Source: Deltaproteobacteria bacterium | Lineage (GTDB): Bacteria; Desulfobacterota; Dissulfuribacteria; Dissulfuribacterales; UBA3076 | Direction: 5' to 3' | Length of the DNA: 14,749 nucleotides | Assembly (NCBI GenBank): GCA_027004315.1 | Contig: JALTHV010000050.1 | Location: forward strand, 1 to 14,749 | Shown: piece after piece, positions 6,792-14,190 of the stretch | Layout: every line of letters starts with the position of its first letter | How positions within the stretch are numbered: position 1 is the first letter of the stretch | Program-made: the position numbers and the translations under genes | The notes under the pieces: generated by a model | Databases searched by the model: none | The model's input: the letters and a program-made list of their open reading frames with translations, nothing else | What the model was told of the DNA's origin: nothing

Positions 6792-8084
6792 ATGAAAGAC
6801 ATGAAAGAGATGTATAAAACGATACTTGGGGACCGATTTCCCTCGAATCTCTCCATATCCTTCGGCGACCAGACCCTGGTCTATCGCAAGCGGACCTGGA
6901 AGATCAGGAATAAAAAGACAGGAGAGCTGGAGGAAAGGGGCCTGCGGTATGGGGAAAATCCGGATCAAGAGGCCGCCCTCTATGAGCTTGTAAACGGGAA
7001 TCTGGTCCTTGGGGACTGTTCTTTTATAGACCCGGGTAATGGTCTGGTAAGCTCCATATCCGAGACGGACATGATCCAGGCTGGCAAACATCCTGGCAAG
7101 ATCAATCTCACAGATGTAGACAATTCCCTTAATATATTAAAATTTTTATCAAAGAGACCTGCGACTGTCATAGTGAAGCACAATAACCCCTGTGGGGTGG
7201 CCTATGGAGATAGCCCTGAAGAGGCCTTTACAAAGGCCTTGAGGGCAGACCGTGTGGCGGCATTTGGTGGCTGTGTATCTTTTAACAGGGCCATAGATAG
7301 AGCAACAGCAGAGGCACTAAGCAGGCAATACATCGAGGTCGTATGTGCGCCTGATTATGAAGAAGGTAGCGTAGCTATACTTTCACAAAGGAAGAATCTG
7401 CGAATTATCCAGATCAAAAAGATCGATCAACTAAGTGCTTATTGGGATATGCGTTTCGTGGATTTCAAGAGCCTGATAGACGGAGGGATCATAGTCCAGC
7501 AGTCTCCGGTGAATAAAATTCGTACAAGGGAGGACTTAAAGCCTGCTGAGTCTGTATACAATGGCAAGCTGTACAAGATCGATCGCCTGCCAGACGACAG
7601 GGAATACGAAGATATACTATTTGGCTGGTCAGTTGAGCAGGGAGTTACCTCCAATTCCGTAATATATGTCAAAAATGGGGTGACAACAGGGATCGGTACA
7701 GGCGAACAGGATAGGGTAGGGGTGGCAGAGATTGCTGTCCGCAAGGCCTATACCAAGTATGCAGACATCGTCTGCTATGACAGGTTTGGAATACCCTATA
7801 AAGAGCTTGAACTATCAGTGAACAGGGGAGAACGCAAGGCCGCTGAAAAGGATGAAATCGATCGACAGGTAGAGGCAGACCGGGGTGGCCTTCCAGGCTC
7901 TGTCATGGTTTCTGATGCCTTCTTCCCCTTTAGGGACGGGGTCGATGTAGGCATTGAACAGGGGATCACGGCCATCGTACATCCAGGCGGTTCCCTGAGA
8001 GACTGGGAGTCCATTCAGGCATGTAATGAGGCAGATCCACAGGTGACCATGGTATATACGGGACAAAGGGCCTTTAGACATTAA
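6792..8084 (+). CDS. purH: AICAR formyltransferase (stand-alone PurH C-terminal domain)
   Basis: The protein transfers a formyl group from 10-formyl-tetrahydrofolate to AICAR, the penultimate step of purine (IMP) synthesis. The 430-residue product corresponds to the AICARFT half of bifunctional PurH. Visible motifs are LRYGENPDQEAALYE (51-65), the catalytic KHNNPCGVAYGDSPEEAF (129-146), AAFGGCVSFN (156-165), and near the C-terminus DAFFPFRDGVD and HPGGSLRD. The N-terminal IMP-cyclohydrolase domain (about 190 residues in PurH) is missing and is not encoded next door, so the ring-closing enzyme must lie elsewhere. I chose the ATG at 6792 because AGGAGG precedes it and the 13 extra upstream codons run over the dsbC end. 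It lies 13 bp after dsbC. Confidence 0.92.
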   Translation: MKDMKEMYKTILGDRFPSNLSISFGDQTLVYRKRTWKIRNKKTGELEERGLRYGENPDQEAALYELVNGNLVLGDCSFIDPGNGLVSSISETDMIQAGKHPGKINLTDVDNSLNILKFLSKRPATVIVKHNNPCGVAYGDSPEEAFTKALRADRVAAFGGCVSFNRAIDRATAEALSRQYIEVVCAPDYEEGSVAILSQRKNLRIIQIKKIDQLSAYWDMRFVDFKSLIDGGIIVQQSPVNKIRTREDLKPAESVYNGKLYKIDRLPDDREYEDILFGWSVEQGVTSNSVIYVKNGVTTGIGTGEQDRVGVAEIAVRKAYTKYADIVCYDRFGIPYKELELSVNRGERKAAEKDEIDRQVEADRGGLPGSVMVSDAFFPFRDGVDVGIEQGITAIVHPGGSLRDWESIQACNEADPQVTMVYTGQRAFRH

Positions 8085-8089
8085 ATTTC

Positions 8090-8233
8090 AAGTTTGATGT
8101 CCTCGCAAAAAGTCTTTTTTTCACGCAAAGGCGCAAAGCTCACAAAGGCAATCTATTGTTATTAAAGAAAAAACTTTGCGCCTTGGCGACTTTGCGTGAT
8201 ATTTTGGATTTTTTACGAAACCATCAAGTTTCC
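8090..8233. repeat. Hairpin repeat element, type C copy 1 (core about 8098-8225)
   Basis: A non-coding palindrome whose left arm TCACGCAAAGGCGCAAAG (8121-8138) pairs with the complementary right arm at 8174-8199, which has a few extra bases. Outer ends TGTCCTCGCAAAAAGTC and the complement of GATTTTTTACGAAACCATC are also partly inverted. The same unit recurs at 14103-14702, where other elements interrupt it. Direct repeats AAGTTTGA (8090-8097) and AAGTTTCC (8226-8233) flank it, suggesting a mobile origin. It follows the AICAR formyltransferase stop and may also terminate transcription. Confidence 0.65.
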
Positions 8234-8283
8234 AATTTCATTTTTTGACCTGTAATGAAGAATTGTCTGAAAATAGCTTGTTA

Positions 8284-8688
8284 ATGATGAAGAAGATAAC
8301 TTCCCTCAAACCCGTTGACAAAATAGCCCTTCCAAACGACCTCGTCCTGGAACTCTATGACTATTCCAGGCGTGTAGCAGGAGACAGGTGGTTTGTTGGA
8401 CTGCTTTCCCGGATACCCATAGATGTGTCTGAAGAGGACTTTGCCAGTGTGGCCCAGGACCAGGGACTCTATGAGGAATTTATTAGAGATCAGGGACAGA
8501 CAATATGCTTTGAGATGAGGAAGGAGAGAAACTTCATAGATCAGAGAGAAAAAGACCGGGCCTTCAAACAACTATTAGACGAGCTGAAACAGCACGCTCT
8601 CTCCTATATGGGGCATAGATCCTTTGCAAGGGGCTTCATTAAGCAGAGGGTTCGAGACTTTGAGGAGAGACAGAAATGGTGGAAATAG
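8284..8688 (+). CDS. Conserved-looking small protein of unknown function
   Basis: I do not recognise this 134-residue protein. It is soluble, charged and largely helical in appearance, with no signal peptide, membrane helix or cysteine pair. Noticeable stretches are LYDYSRRVAGDRWFVGLLSRIPIDVSEEDF in the first half and a basic, aromatic tail (GHRSFARGFIKQRVRDFEERQKWWK). The start is uncertain: the frame is open from a TTG at 8245, and tandem ATGs at 8284 and 8287 have no good ribosome site. Translation may have been affected by the hairpin repeat that ends about 50 bp upstream. The end overlaps the following hydrolase gene by 13 bp, with the hydrolase ATG inside its coding region, which supports it being real and co-translated. 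Codon usage looks like that of its neighbours. Confidence 0.7.
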   Translation: MMKKITSLKPVDKIALPNDLVLELYDYSRRVAGDRWFVGLLSRIPIDVSEEDFASVAQDQGLYEEFIRDQGQTICFEMRKERNFIDQREKDRAFKQLLDELKQHALSYMGHRSFARGFIKQRVRDFEERQKWWK

Positions 8689-9479
8689 GGCAACTGACAC
8701 AGTTAGACCGACCTGAAATAATTAATGCCTTGCTACCTTGTGAGGGAAAAGAAGGATCTTGTGCAGGTAGTGGGGCAGAGACACTGACAGTGACATCAAA
8801 AGATGGCACTGAGATCCAGTCCATGGCCTTCTGGGGGAGGCCTGAAGAGCCCCACATCCTGTTTTTCCCGGCCGAGTATGATACTGAGACAGGTATCTCT
8901 GAACTGGCAGCCGGGTTGGGTAAATTTGGCATCAGCCTGATAAGCATGGCTTACCGTGGATGTATGGGAAGTGCGGGGAGACCCTCCATTAGTGCCTTGC
9001 CTCAAGATGCCGAGGCCTTTTATCATGCAGTGAGGGGTTGCTATATCAGGGCCAAGAGGACCGGCCCCCTGGTATTTATGGGTCGTTCCCTGGGAAGTGC
9101 CATTGCCCTGGACCTTGCCTCTCGCCACGTCAAGGAGTCCCTGGCCCTTATACTGGAAAGTGCCTTTGACAGTACAGAGAGCTTTCTTTCAGGTAAGGGG
9201 ATCCCTTTCTCCGGAGGGGACCCCTTTTCCAACCGGTCCAAGATGCTCAAATACCACAAAGCTGTCCTGTTTATACACAGCTACCGTGATCAGGCTGTAT
9301 CTCTTAATGAGATCGATTCTCTCGTGGCCGAGAGTCGCTCAAAGGCCACTCAACTCCAGATTGTGCCCAGCGGATGCAGAGAAGACATAATGGAAAAGGC
9401 AGGAGACCTCTATTTTACCGTTATAAGGGACTTTCTCAATCGACGTATGGGACGGAGGCCCCATAGAAGGAAGAAATGA
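8676..9479 (+). CDS. Alpha/beta-hydrolase-fold protein, catalytic His replaced
   Basis: This 267-residue protein has the serine-hydrolase fold. After an N-terminal strand region come ILFFPAEYDTETG (61-73, oxyanion region), MAYRGCMGSAGRPS (91-104), the nucleophile elbow MGRSLGSA (S138), and HSYRDQAVSL (D205) at the usual acid position. Relatives then have a G-x-G-H-N-D type motif supplying the catalytic His. Here the equivalent stretch reads PSGCREDIMEKAG, with R235 where His is expected. The fold continues normally (DLYFTVIRDFL), and the protein ends in a very basic tail (RRMGRRPHRRKK). It may be a non-hydrolytic binding protein, or it may use another residue. No signal peptide is seen. The gene overlaps the preceding unknown gene by 13 bp and forms a two-gene unit with it. 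Confidence 0.82.
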   Translation: MVEIGQLTQLDRPEIINALLPCEGKEGSCAGSGAETLTVTSKDGTEIQSMAFWGRPEEPHILFFPAEYDTETGISELAAGLGKFGISLISMAYRGCMGSAGRPSISALPQDAEAFYHAVRGCYIRAKRTGPLVFMGRSLGSAIALDLASRHVKESLALILESAFDSTESFLSGKGIPFSGGDPFSNRSKMLKYHKAVLFIHSYRDQAVSLNEIDSLVAESRSKATQLQIVPSGCREDIMEKAGDLYFTVIRDFLNRRMGRRPHRRKK

Positions 9480-9593
9480 TTCGTATTTCTGTGAAAGCAA
9501 AGGAGCCGGGTCTTGAAATGCTTTTTTTATTGGCCACTCGTTTGCTACGCTCACTGGCCGGGAGAGAATGTGAAGGCTTACAACCGATCAGCA
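9480..9593. other. Convergent intergenic gap with a half-element resembling a MITE end
   Basis: Between the hydrolase stop and the stop of the opposing ABC ATPase lie a T-run (about 9524-9530) and, at 9556-9581, GGCCGGGAGAGAATG followed by TGAAGGCTTAC. Read in reverse, this begins GTAAGCCTTCACATTC, close to the ends of the 13534 element and the 2331 hairpin. No clear matching left end is visible. I see no convincing terminator hairpin. Confidence 0.35.
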
Positions 9594-10430
9594 TCAGACC
9601 TTTTTCCCCGTAAGCTTTAGAAAGGAATCCTCCAGGTTTACCCTCCGCAGGGTATAGCTCTCGTCTTGCTGCGCACTAAAGGCAGAGGCCTCTTCTCTGG
9701 TCTTAAAATAGATTGTCTCCATCTCGCAGCCCTCCATACGGTCGATGGCCCAGGCACCTATTTGCTCCATCAGGTTCTGTGGCGTGTTGATGACAACTAT
9801 CTTGCCCCTATCCAGAAATGCCACACGGTCTGCCAGGAACTCTGCCTCTTCAATGTAATGGGTCGTCAAGAGGATGGTGGTCCCTGTATGCTGGATCTTT
9901 TTGACCAGGGCCCAGATCTTCCTGCGGATTTCAGGGTCAAGCCCTATTGTCGGCTCGTCCATAAAGAGGATCCTGGGGGAATGGAGCAGTGCCCTTGCGA
10001 TCATCAGTCTCCGCTTCATGCCTCCGGAGAGCTGCTTCACCAGGCTGTCTTTGCGATCAATGAGATCGACATAGGCCAGGAGTTTGTCGATTTTCTCTCT
10101 CCTTTCAGAAGGGGACATATCAAAGAGCCGGCCATGGATATCCAGGTTTTCAGAGACCGTGAGTTCCTGGTCAAGGCTGATTGACTGCATGACCAGACCG
10201 AATTCCCTCTTTGCCCTGAGATCTTCTCTCTCAATATGAAACCCGGCCAGCCAGGCATCGCCTGCCGTGCGTCTGGTAAGCCCTGTCAAGATCCGGATGG
10301 TAGTCGTCTTACCCGCTCCGTTTGGTCCGAGATAGGCAAATAGCTCACCTGGGGAGACCCGAAAGCTGACCCCCTTCAGGGCCTGGACATCCCTGTAGGA
10401 CTTCTTAAGGTCTTTGACCCGTATCATCAT
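9594..10430 (-). CDS. ABC-2-type transporter ATP-binding protein (DrrA/CcmA-like)
   Basis: A 278-residue ATPase of the ABC exporter class that energises ABC-2 permeases. All motifs are intact: Walker A GPNGAGKT (35-42), Q-loop Q82, signature LSGGMKRR (134-141), Walker B ILFMDEP (154-160) with the following D-loop GLDP, and the switch histidine in LTTHYIEEAEF (H191). The extra C-terminal region (about 205-278) is usual for the DrrA-like branch. Its ATG overlaps the stop of the ChlI-like gene (ATGA), so it is the last gene of the chelatase operon. No permease is adjacent: the next gene downstream is on the opposite strand. The substrate is unknown; a link to metal or tetrapyrrole handling rests only on the operon. 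Confidence 0.92.
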   Translation of the reverse strand: MMIRVKDLKKSYRDVQALKGVSFRVSPGELFAYLGPNGAGKTTTIRILTGLTRRTAGDAWLAGFHIEREDLRAKREFGLVMQSISLDQELTVSENLDIHGRLFDMSPSERREKIDKLLAYVDLIDRKDSLVKQLSGGMKRRLMIARALLHSPRILFMDEPTIGLDPEIRRKIWALVKKIQHTGTTILLTTHYIEEAEFLADRVAFLDRGKIVVINTPQNLMEQIGAWAIDRMEGCEMETIYFKTREEASAFSAQQDESYTLRRVNLEDSFLKLTGKKV

Positions 10431-11452
10431 AGATCCTTTATATTCCCTTTGATCTCCTGGAAGGGCTGACGGCGTACCCTATGTGGCAGGGCCAGTTCGG
10501 CAGAGGTCTTGATGTCTGCAGAGACCACCTCCTGCCTCTCGTGCCATGCAGCAAGGGTCTTGGCCGTCTTTAGCATGATGATGTCTCCCCTGTGACCATC
10601 TACCCCTACATCGAGACAGTAAGAGGCAATCTTAAAGAGGAGGGGACGTTCAATACTCACATTGGGATAGAGGGCAATAGCCCGCATGATCCTCTCTGAC
10701 AGCTCCCTTGAAGCCGATTCCCACTCTTGACAAAAACCAACAGGATTGGCATCAAATGCCGCCCTGCGCTCCATGATCGCTACACGGTCTTCAGTCTTCC
10801 TGATCCCCTCGATGGGGACACAGAGGCCGAAGCGGTCCAGGAGTTGCGGTCTGAGCTCCCCTTCCTCCGGATTCATGGTGCCTACCAGGGTAAAATGGGC
10901 AGGATGAGAGAATGAGACCCCCTCCCGTTCGATGGTATTGACACCCATGGCCGCAGAGTCGAGCAGGACATCCACCACGTGGTCATCCAGCAGGTTCACT
11001 TCATCCACATACAGGATGCCACGGTGGGCGGCCGCCAGGATGCCAGGTTCGATCTGTTTTTCCCCTTTCTTTAGGGCATGCTCCAGGTCCAGTGTCCCCA
11101 CTACCCGGTCCTCAGTGGCGCCGACTGGCAGCTCTACCACCCGTACCTTGCGTCTGACCTTTTTTGGCAGCCCTGTCTGGGGACTATCTCCCTGCCCCAT
11201 GGCACGCCTGCACTCCAGGTATGCCTCTAACTCCTTGTCTGGAGAGAGGCTGAATGGATCGCCCTCAAATACCTCGATCTCCGGCAGGATATCTGCCAGG
11301 GCCCGGACGGCAGTTGATTTGGCCGTGCCCTTTTCCCCCCGGATCAATACCCCGGAGAGTGTGGGATTGATGATATTCAATATGAGCGCCAATTTCATCC
11401 TTTCCTGGCCTACAATGGCCGTAAAGGGATAGATATGTTGTCTGTCTTTCAC
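10427..11452 (-). CDS. bchI: ChlI/BchI-like AAA+ ATPase, metal-chelatase I subunit
   Basis: This 341-residue AAA+ protein belongs to the Mg/Co chelatase I-subunit family, which hydrolyses ATP to drive metal insertion into a tetrapyrrole by a separate large subunit. Motifs are YPFTAIVGQE (8-17), Walker A GEKGTAKST (39-47), LPVGATEDRVVGTLD (108-122), Walker B ILYVDEVNLLDDHVVD (146-161), sensor-1 TMNPEEGELRPQLLDRFG (192-209) and the C-terminal helical lid. The GTG start overlaps the upstream stop (GTGA), and its own stop overlaps the ABC ATPase ATG. Unlike the fused paralogue upstream, the stretch after the Walker A helix (GDPFSLSPDKELEAYLECRR) lacks the cysteine cluster. The AAA+ halves are clearly paralogous, suggesting duplication. 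The metal cannot be told from sequence. Confidence 0.9.
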   Translation of the reverse strand: MKDRQHIYPFTAIVGQERMKLALILNIINPTLSGVLIRGEKGTAKSTAVRALADILPEIEVFEGDPFSLSPDKELEAYLECRRAMGQGDSPQTGLPKKVRRKVRVVELPVGATEDRVVGTLDLEHALKKGEKQIEPGILAAAHRGILYVDEVNLLDDHVVDVLLDSAAMGVNTIEREGVSFSHPAHFTLVGTMNPEEGELRPQLLDRFGLCVPIEGIRKTEDRVAIMERRAAFDANPVGFCQEWESASRELSERIMRAIALYPNVSIERPLLFKIASYCLDVGVDGHRGDIIMLKTAKTLAAWHERQEVVSADIKTSAELALPHRVRRQPFQEIKGNIKDL

Positions 11453-13461
11453 TGCCTTTCCTTTATGATATTCACTAGTTGTTCGGCTCTGAGTTCTTCG
11501 ATCTTGAAATACCTGGCATTGAGAATCCTGGCAAGCTGCATTGCCAGGCCAAACATGACAAGTCCTGTCTTTTCAGTATCTACCACTATATACATGACCC
11601 TCGAATCTGTCGCCATCTTTTCGGCAAAATCAAAGGCCTCTTTCTGGGGTTTCTGCCCTCCCATGCTCACATTGGCCTTGCCGTCTGTTATGATGATTAC
11701 AATGGGCCTGGCCGTGGGGTCCCGCAGGAGATAGCTCCTTGTCTGCTCGTAGGCAGCAGCCAGTCCTGCAGAGAGAGGGGTCTTGCCGCCCACAGCCATC
11801 TCTGCCAGCAGCTTGCCGGCCAGCTCTACAGACGCGGTCGGTGGGAGATTCACAGCGGCTCCATCTCTGCGGAAAGAGATCATGGCTACACGGTCTCGCT
11901 TCTGATACGCGTCCAGTAGCAGGGACATGATTGCCCCCTTGGACGCAGCCATCCTCCCCCTGGCCCCCATAGAACCGCTGGCATCTACCAGAAAGAGCAG
12001 AAAATTGCCGATTCGTCTCTCCCTTATCTTTTCCCGGAGGTCTTCCTTTCTCAGGCAGATTGCCAGTCCATAGTCATTCTTACGCCTGAGCTGATAGGGC
12101 GCTGCGGCCCGTAAGGTGGCATCCAGGGCAATATCGTTGTCCCTGTTTCCTGGTGTGCTCTTGATGTAGCGTCCCTGTCTCAGAGAGACGCGGGTACGGG
12201 ACCTCCGCCCGGGACCCCGCCTGGAGGTCCGGTCTCGTGGGGAGGTGATCTTTTTGACTGCAAAGGTGGCACCTATCTCAAATACCTGGTCATTAGATGC
12301 CTTTTCGCCGGGTTGTTCAATACCATCGGTCTTGTCTGTATCCCCTGGCTGCCTGTCGGGAGACCGGGATCCTTCATCTGCTCTGTTCTCTGGCTGTGTA
12401 TCCGGGGCATCCTTAGGTCCCTCCGTCTCCGGCGGCTCCTCCTGTTCCTCTCTATTATTGTCTTCGGTCTCCTCTTCGGACCGGTCTGGCTGTGGTGGTG
12501 GCGCCGGATCCCGCCTGCGGTGTGCAAGGACAAAGGGCGCTACCTCTGTAATGTCATCCGCGGTGACTTCAGACCTCTGCTCCAGGGCGGCAAGGGCCCG
12601 GGCCGCCTGCTCCATGGCCAGGTCAGCCCGGTGACCTGCCACAAGGCCCTCTGTACACAGCTCGGAGATGAATGTCCTCAGGTATCTGGGCAGCCTGACT
12701 GCACCCAGATGCCTTCGGGCAGAGGAGATCTGTGCAGTGATACGGGCATTTTCCCCCTCAAACTGCTCCAGGAATCCCATGGGGTCGAGGTCAAAGGACT
12801 CCCTCCTCTCCATCAGCTCAACCCGCTGCTCAATATCAGCCTCTGCCTTGATCTCCACGCAGAGACCAAAGCGGTCCAGGAGCTGTGGTCTGAGTTCACC
12901 CTCTTCTGGATTCATGGTACCTACCAGGATAAAATCAGACGGGTGCCGGAAAGAGATGCCCTCGCGCTCGATGCGGTTCTCTCCAGAGGCGGCTGCATCC
13001 AGGATGATGTCCACGATATGATCGTCTAAGAGGTTTACCTCATCCACATAGAGGATTGACCGGTTGGCCTCTGCCAGGAGCCCTGGCAGGACGGTGCGTC
13101 TGCCCTGTTTTACGGCAATGCTGAAATCGATCCCTCCAACCACCCGGTCCTCCGTGGCGTTGAGTGGTAGGGTCACGACCCGGACCCTCTGCAGACAGAC
13201 CGGACGTCCTGGCCCTCTTTGCCGGCAATAGTCACACATCCCATCCTCGTTATCTGGATCGCAGGAGTAAGGGCATCCAGCAACCACCCTGATTTTGGGC
13301 AGAAGGGCCGCCAGGCCCCGGACAGTCGTCGATTTGGCCGTGCCTTTTTCTCCGCGGATCAGGACGCCCCCGATCCTTGGATTGACTGCATTGAGCAGCA
13401 AGGCGAGCTTTAGTTCCTTCTGGCCTACAATGGCCGTAAATGGATACACCTTTTTGAACAT
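11449..13461 (-). CDS. bchD: ChlI-ChlD fusion: AAA+ ATPase with VWA domain, metal-chelatase D-type subunit
   Basis: A 670-residue chelatase motor component. Residues 1-315 form a complete I-type AAA+ module: YPFTAIVGQ, Walker A GEKGTAKST (37-45), Walker B ILYVDEVNLLDDH (136-148), NPEEGELRPQLLDRFG (184-199). Residues 318-395 are a Pro- and acidic-rich linker. Residues about 485-670 form a VWA domain with an intact metal-ion site: DASGSMG (D493, S495, S497), T561 in GGKTPL, and D593 in ITDGKAN. Five cysteines lie after the first helix (C63, C67, C76, C79, C89), a possible metal-binding insert. I prefer the ATG at 13461 (a GTG at 13464 is adjacent). The frame is open to 13545, but those extra codons enter the transposon-like repeat and do not resemble the family. 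It is the first gene of the operon. Confidence 0.9.
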   Translation of the reverse strand: MFKKVYPFTAIVGQKELKLALLLNAVNPRIGGVLIRGEKGTAKSTTVRGLAALLPKIRVVAGCPYSCDPDNEDGMCDYCRQRGPGRPVCLQRVRVVTLPLNATEDRVVGGIDFSIAVKQGRRTVLPGLLAEANRSILYVDEVNLLDDHIVDIILDAAASGENRIEREGISFRHPSDFILVGTMNPEEGELRPQLLDRFGLCVEIKAEADIEQRVELMERRESFDLDPMGFLEQFEGENARITAQISSARRHLGAVRLPRYLRTFISELCTEGLVAGHRADLAMEQAARALAALEQRSEVTADDITEVAPFVLAHRRRDPAPPPQPDRSEEETEDNNREEQEEPPETEGPKDAPDTQPENRADEGSRSPDRQPGDTDKTDGIEQPGEKASNDQVFEIGATFAVKKITSPRDRTSRRGPGRRSRTRVSLRQGRYIKSTPGNRDNDIALDATLRAAAPYQLRRKNDYGLAICLRKEDLREKIRERRIGNFLLFLVDASGSMGARGRMAASKGAIMSLLLDAYQKRDRVAMISFRRDGAAVNLPPTASVELAGKLLAEMAVGGKTPLSAGLAAAYEQTRSYLLRDPTARPIVIIITDGKANVSMGGQKPQKEAFDFAEKMATDSRVMYIVVDTEKTGLVMFGLAMQLARILNARYFKIEELRAEQLVNIIKERQ

Positions 13462-13533
13462 CACTTTTAACCGCCAATTAAGGGCTGAAGGCCTTGCCTT
13501 TTGCCCTGACCGATCACCTCCAGGAGTCTGCCT

Positions 13534-13679
13534 GTAACCGTTCACATTCCCCCCGGCCAGCGGCAGCCTTTTTCAGGGTTTCAGGAGCAGCTTGATGCAC
13601 AAGATCAGGGCACTCTGCCTATTAATCCGCACTGAAACCCTTTAAAATACTACCGCTGGCCAGGGACCTGAACACTTAC
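13534..13679. mobile_element. Solo inner-core MITE (146 bp), related to the type A core
   Basis: The element begins GTAACCGTTCACATTCCCCC and ends CTGAACACTTAC, so its termini are GTAA and TTAC. Its interior (GGCCAGCGGCAG, CTTTTTCAGGGTTTCAGGAG, ACAAGATCAGGGCACTCTGC, CACTGAAACCC, CCGCTGGCC) matches the 148-bp cores at 164-311 and 14224-14371. It lacks the outer GTAACTTCTCAATAAGTT arms. It has decayed (ACCCTTTAAAATAC in place of ACCCTGAAAAAAGC), and I see no target duplication. It sits 73 bp upstream of the chelatase operon start and may affect its promoter. The 13680-13771 gap is AT-rich and appears empty. Confidence 0.75.
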
Positions 13680-13771
13680 GTTCTTTCCAGAGGGTTATTC
13701 TATAACACTATATAAATAAAAGTGCCACTCTTCAAATTATTCCCTTTTTTGAGAGATTATCAGATAGCTGG

Positions 13772-14030
13772 GTAACTTCTCGATAAGTTGGGGCATCATT
13801 TTTGGTAACCGATCACAGGGTGCTTCTTTTGGAAACGATTTGCGTTAGCCCTGTAGTTTTCTTGGTTTTTGCAGCATTGGAAACCCTGGCTCCGGAGCGC
13901 AGCGGAGGAGAACAGGGAGGGTCCTATGCTGCAACAAAAACCTTAGAAAACAAGGGGCGAGAGCATGTTGGAAAAAGAAGCACCCTGTGGTCGGTTACAT
14001 CGAAGTTGCCAGGACTTATTGAGAACTTAC
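13772..14030. mobile_element. MITE, type B copy 1 (259 bp)
   Basis: It has the same outer arms as type A (GTAACTTCTCGATAAGTT at the left, ACTTATTGAGAACTTAC at the right), but a different 194-bp core (13805-13998). The core ends ACAGGGTGCTTCTTTT and AAAAGAAGCACCCTGT are perfect inverted repeats. Further imperfect pairing continues inward to a CTCCG/CGGAG stem at the centre, so the whole element can fold back. ATAGCTGG at 13764-13771 and 14031-14038 is an exact 8-bp target duplication. An 80-codon open frame crosses it but is a by-product of the repeat. Confidence 0.9.
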
Positions 14031-14102
14031 ATAGCTGGCCTTGACAACGCTGTGCAGACCTGATAAATGACACAATTTATAATATTGTGTTACCAATTAT
14101 TG
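14031..14102. other. Short spacer with ACACAAT/ATTGTGT inverted repeat
   Basis: This spacer between two repeat elements has no gene. It contains ACACAAT...ATTGTGT around 14070-14090 with a 7-base AT loop, which could be an operator-like site or chance in AT-rich DNA. The final AATTATTG (14095-14102) forms a near-direct repeat with ACTTATTG at 14703-14710. Confidence 0.35.
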
Positions 14103-14190
14103 TGTCCCCGCAAAAAAAGTCTTTTTCTCACGCAAAGGCGCAAAGACGCAGAGTTTTTCCTTTAATAACAATAGATTACTTTTGCATCTT

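Noticed and set aside
12245..13029. Several long plus-strand open frames opposite the chelatase genes
   Set aside because: They are antisense shadows of a GC-rich gene with clear domains on the minus strand; their translations are low-complexity and match no family.
13462..13545. Upstream extension of the chelatase I-D fusion to an ATG at 13545
   Set aside because: The extra 28 residues are unlike the family, partly read the 13534 repeat, and the better family start (FKKVYPFTAIVGQ) follows the ATG at 13461.
13802..14044. An 80-codon open frame, repeated almost exactly at 14433-14711
   Set aside because: Both lie inside type B MITE copies, and their similarity is explained by the repeat. The translation resembles no protein and has no convincing ribosome site.
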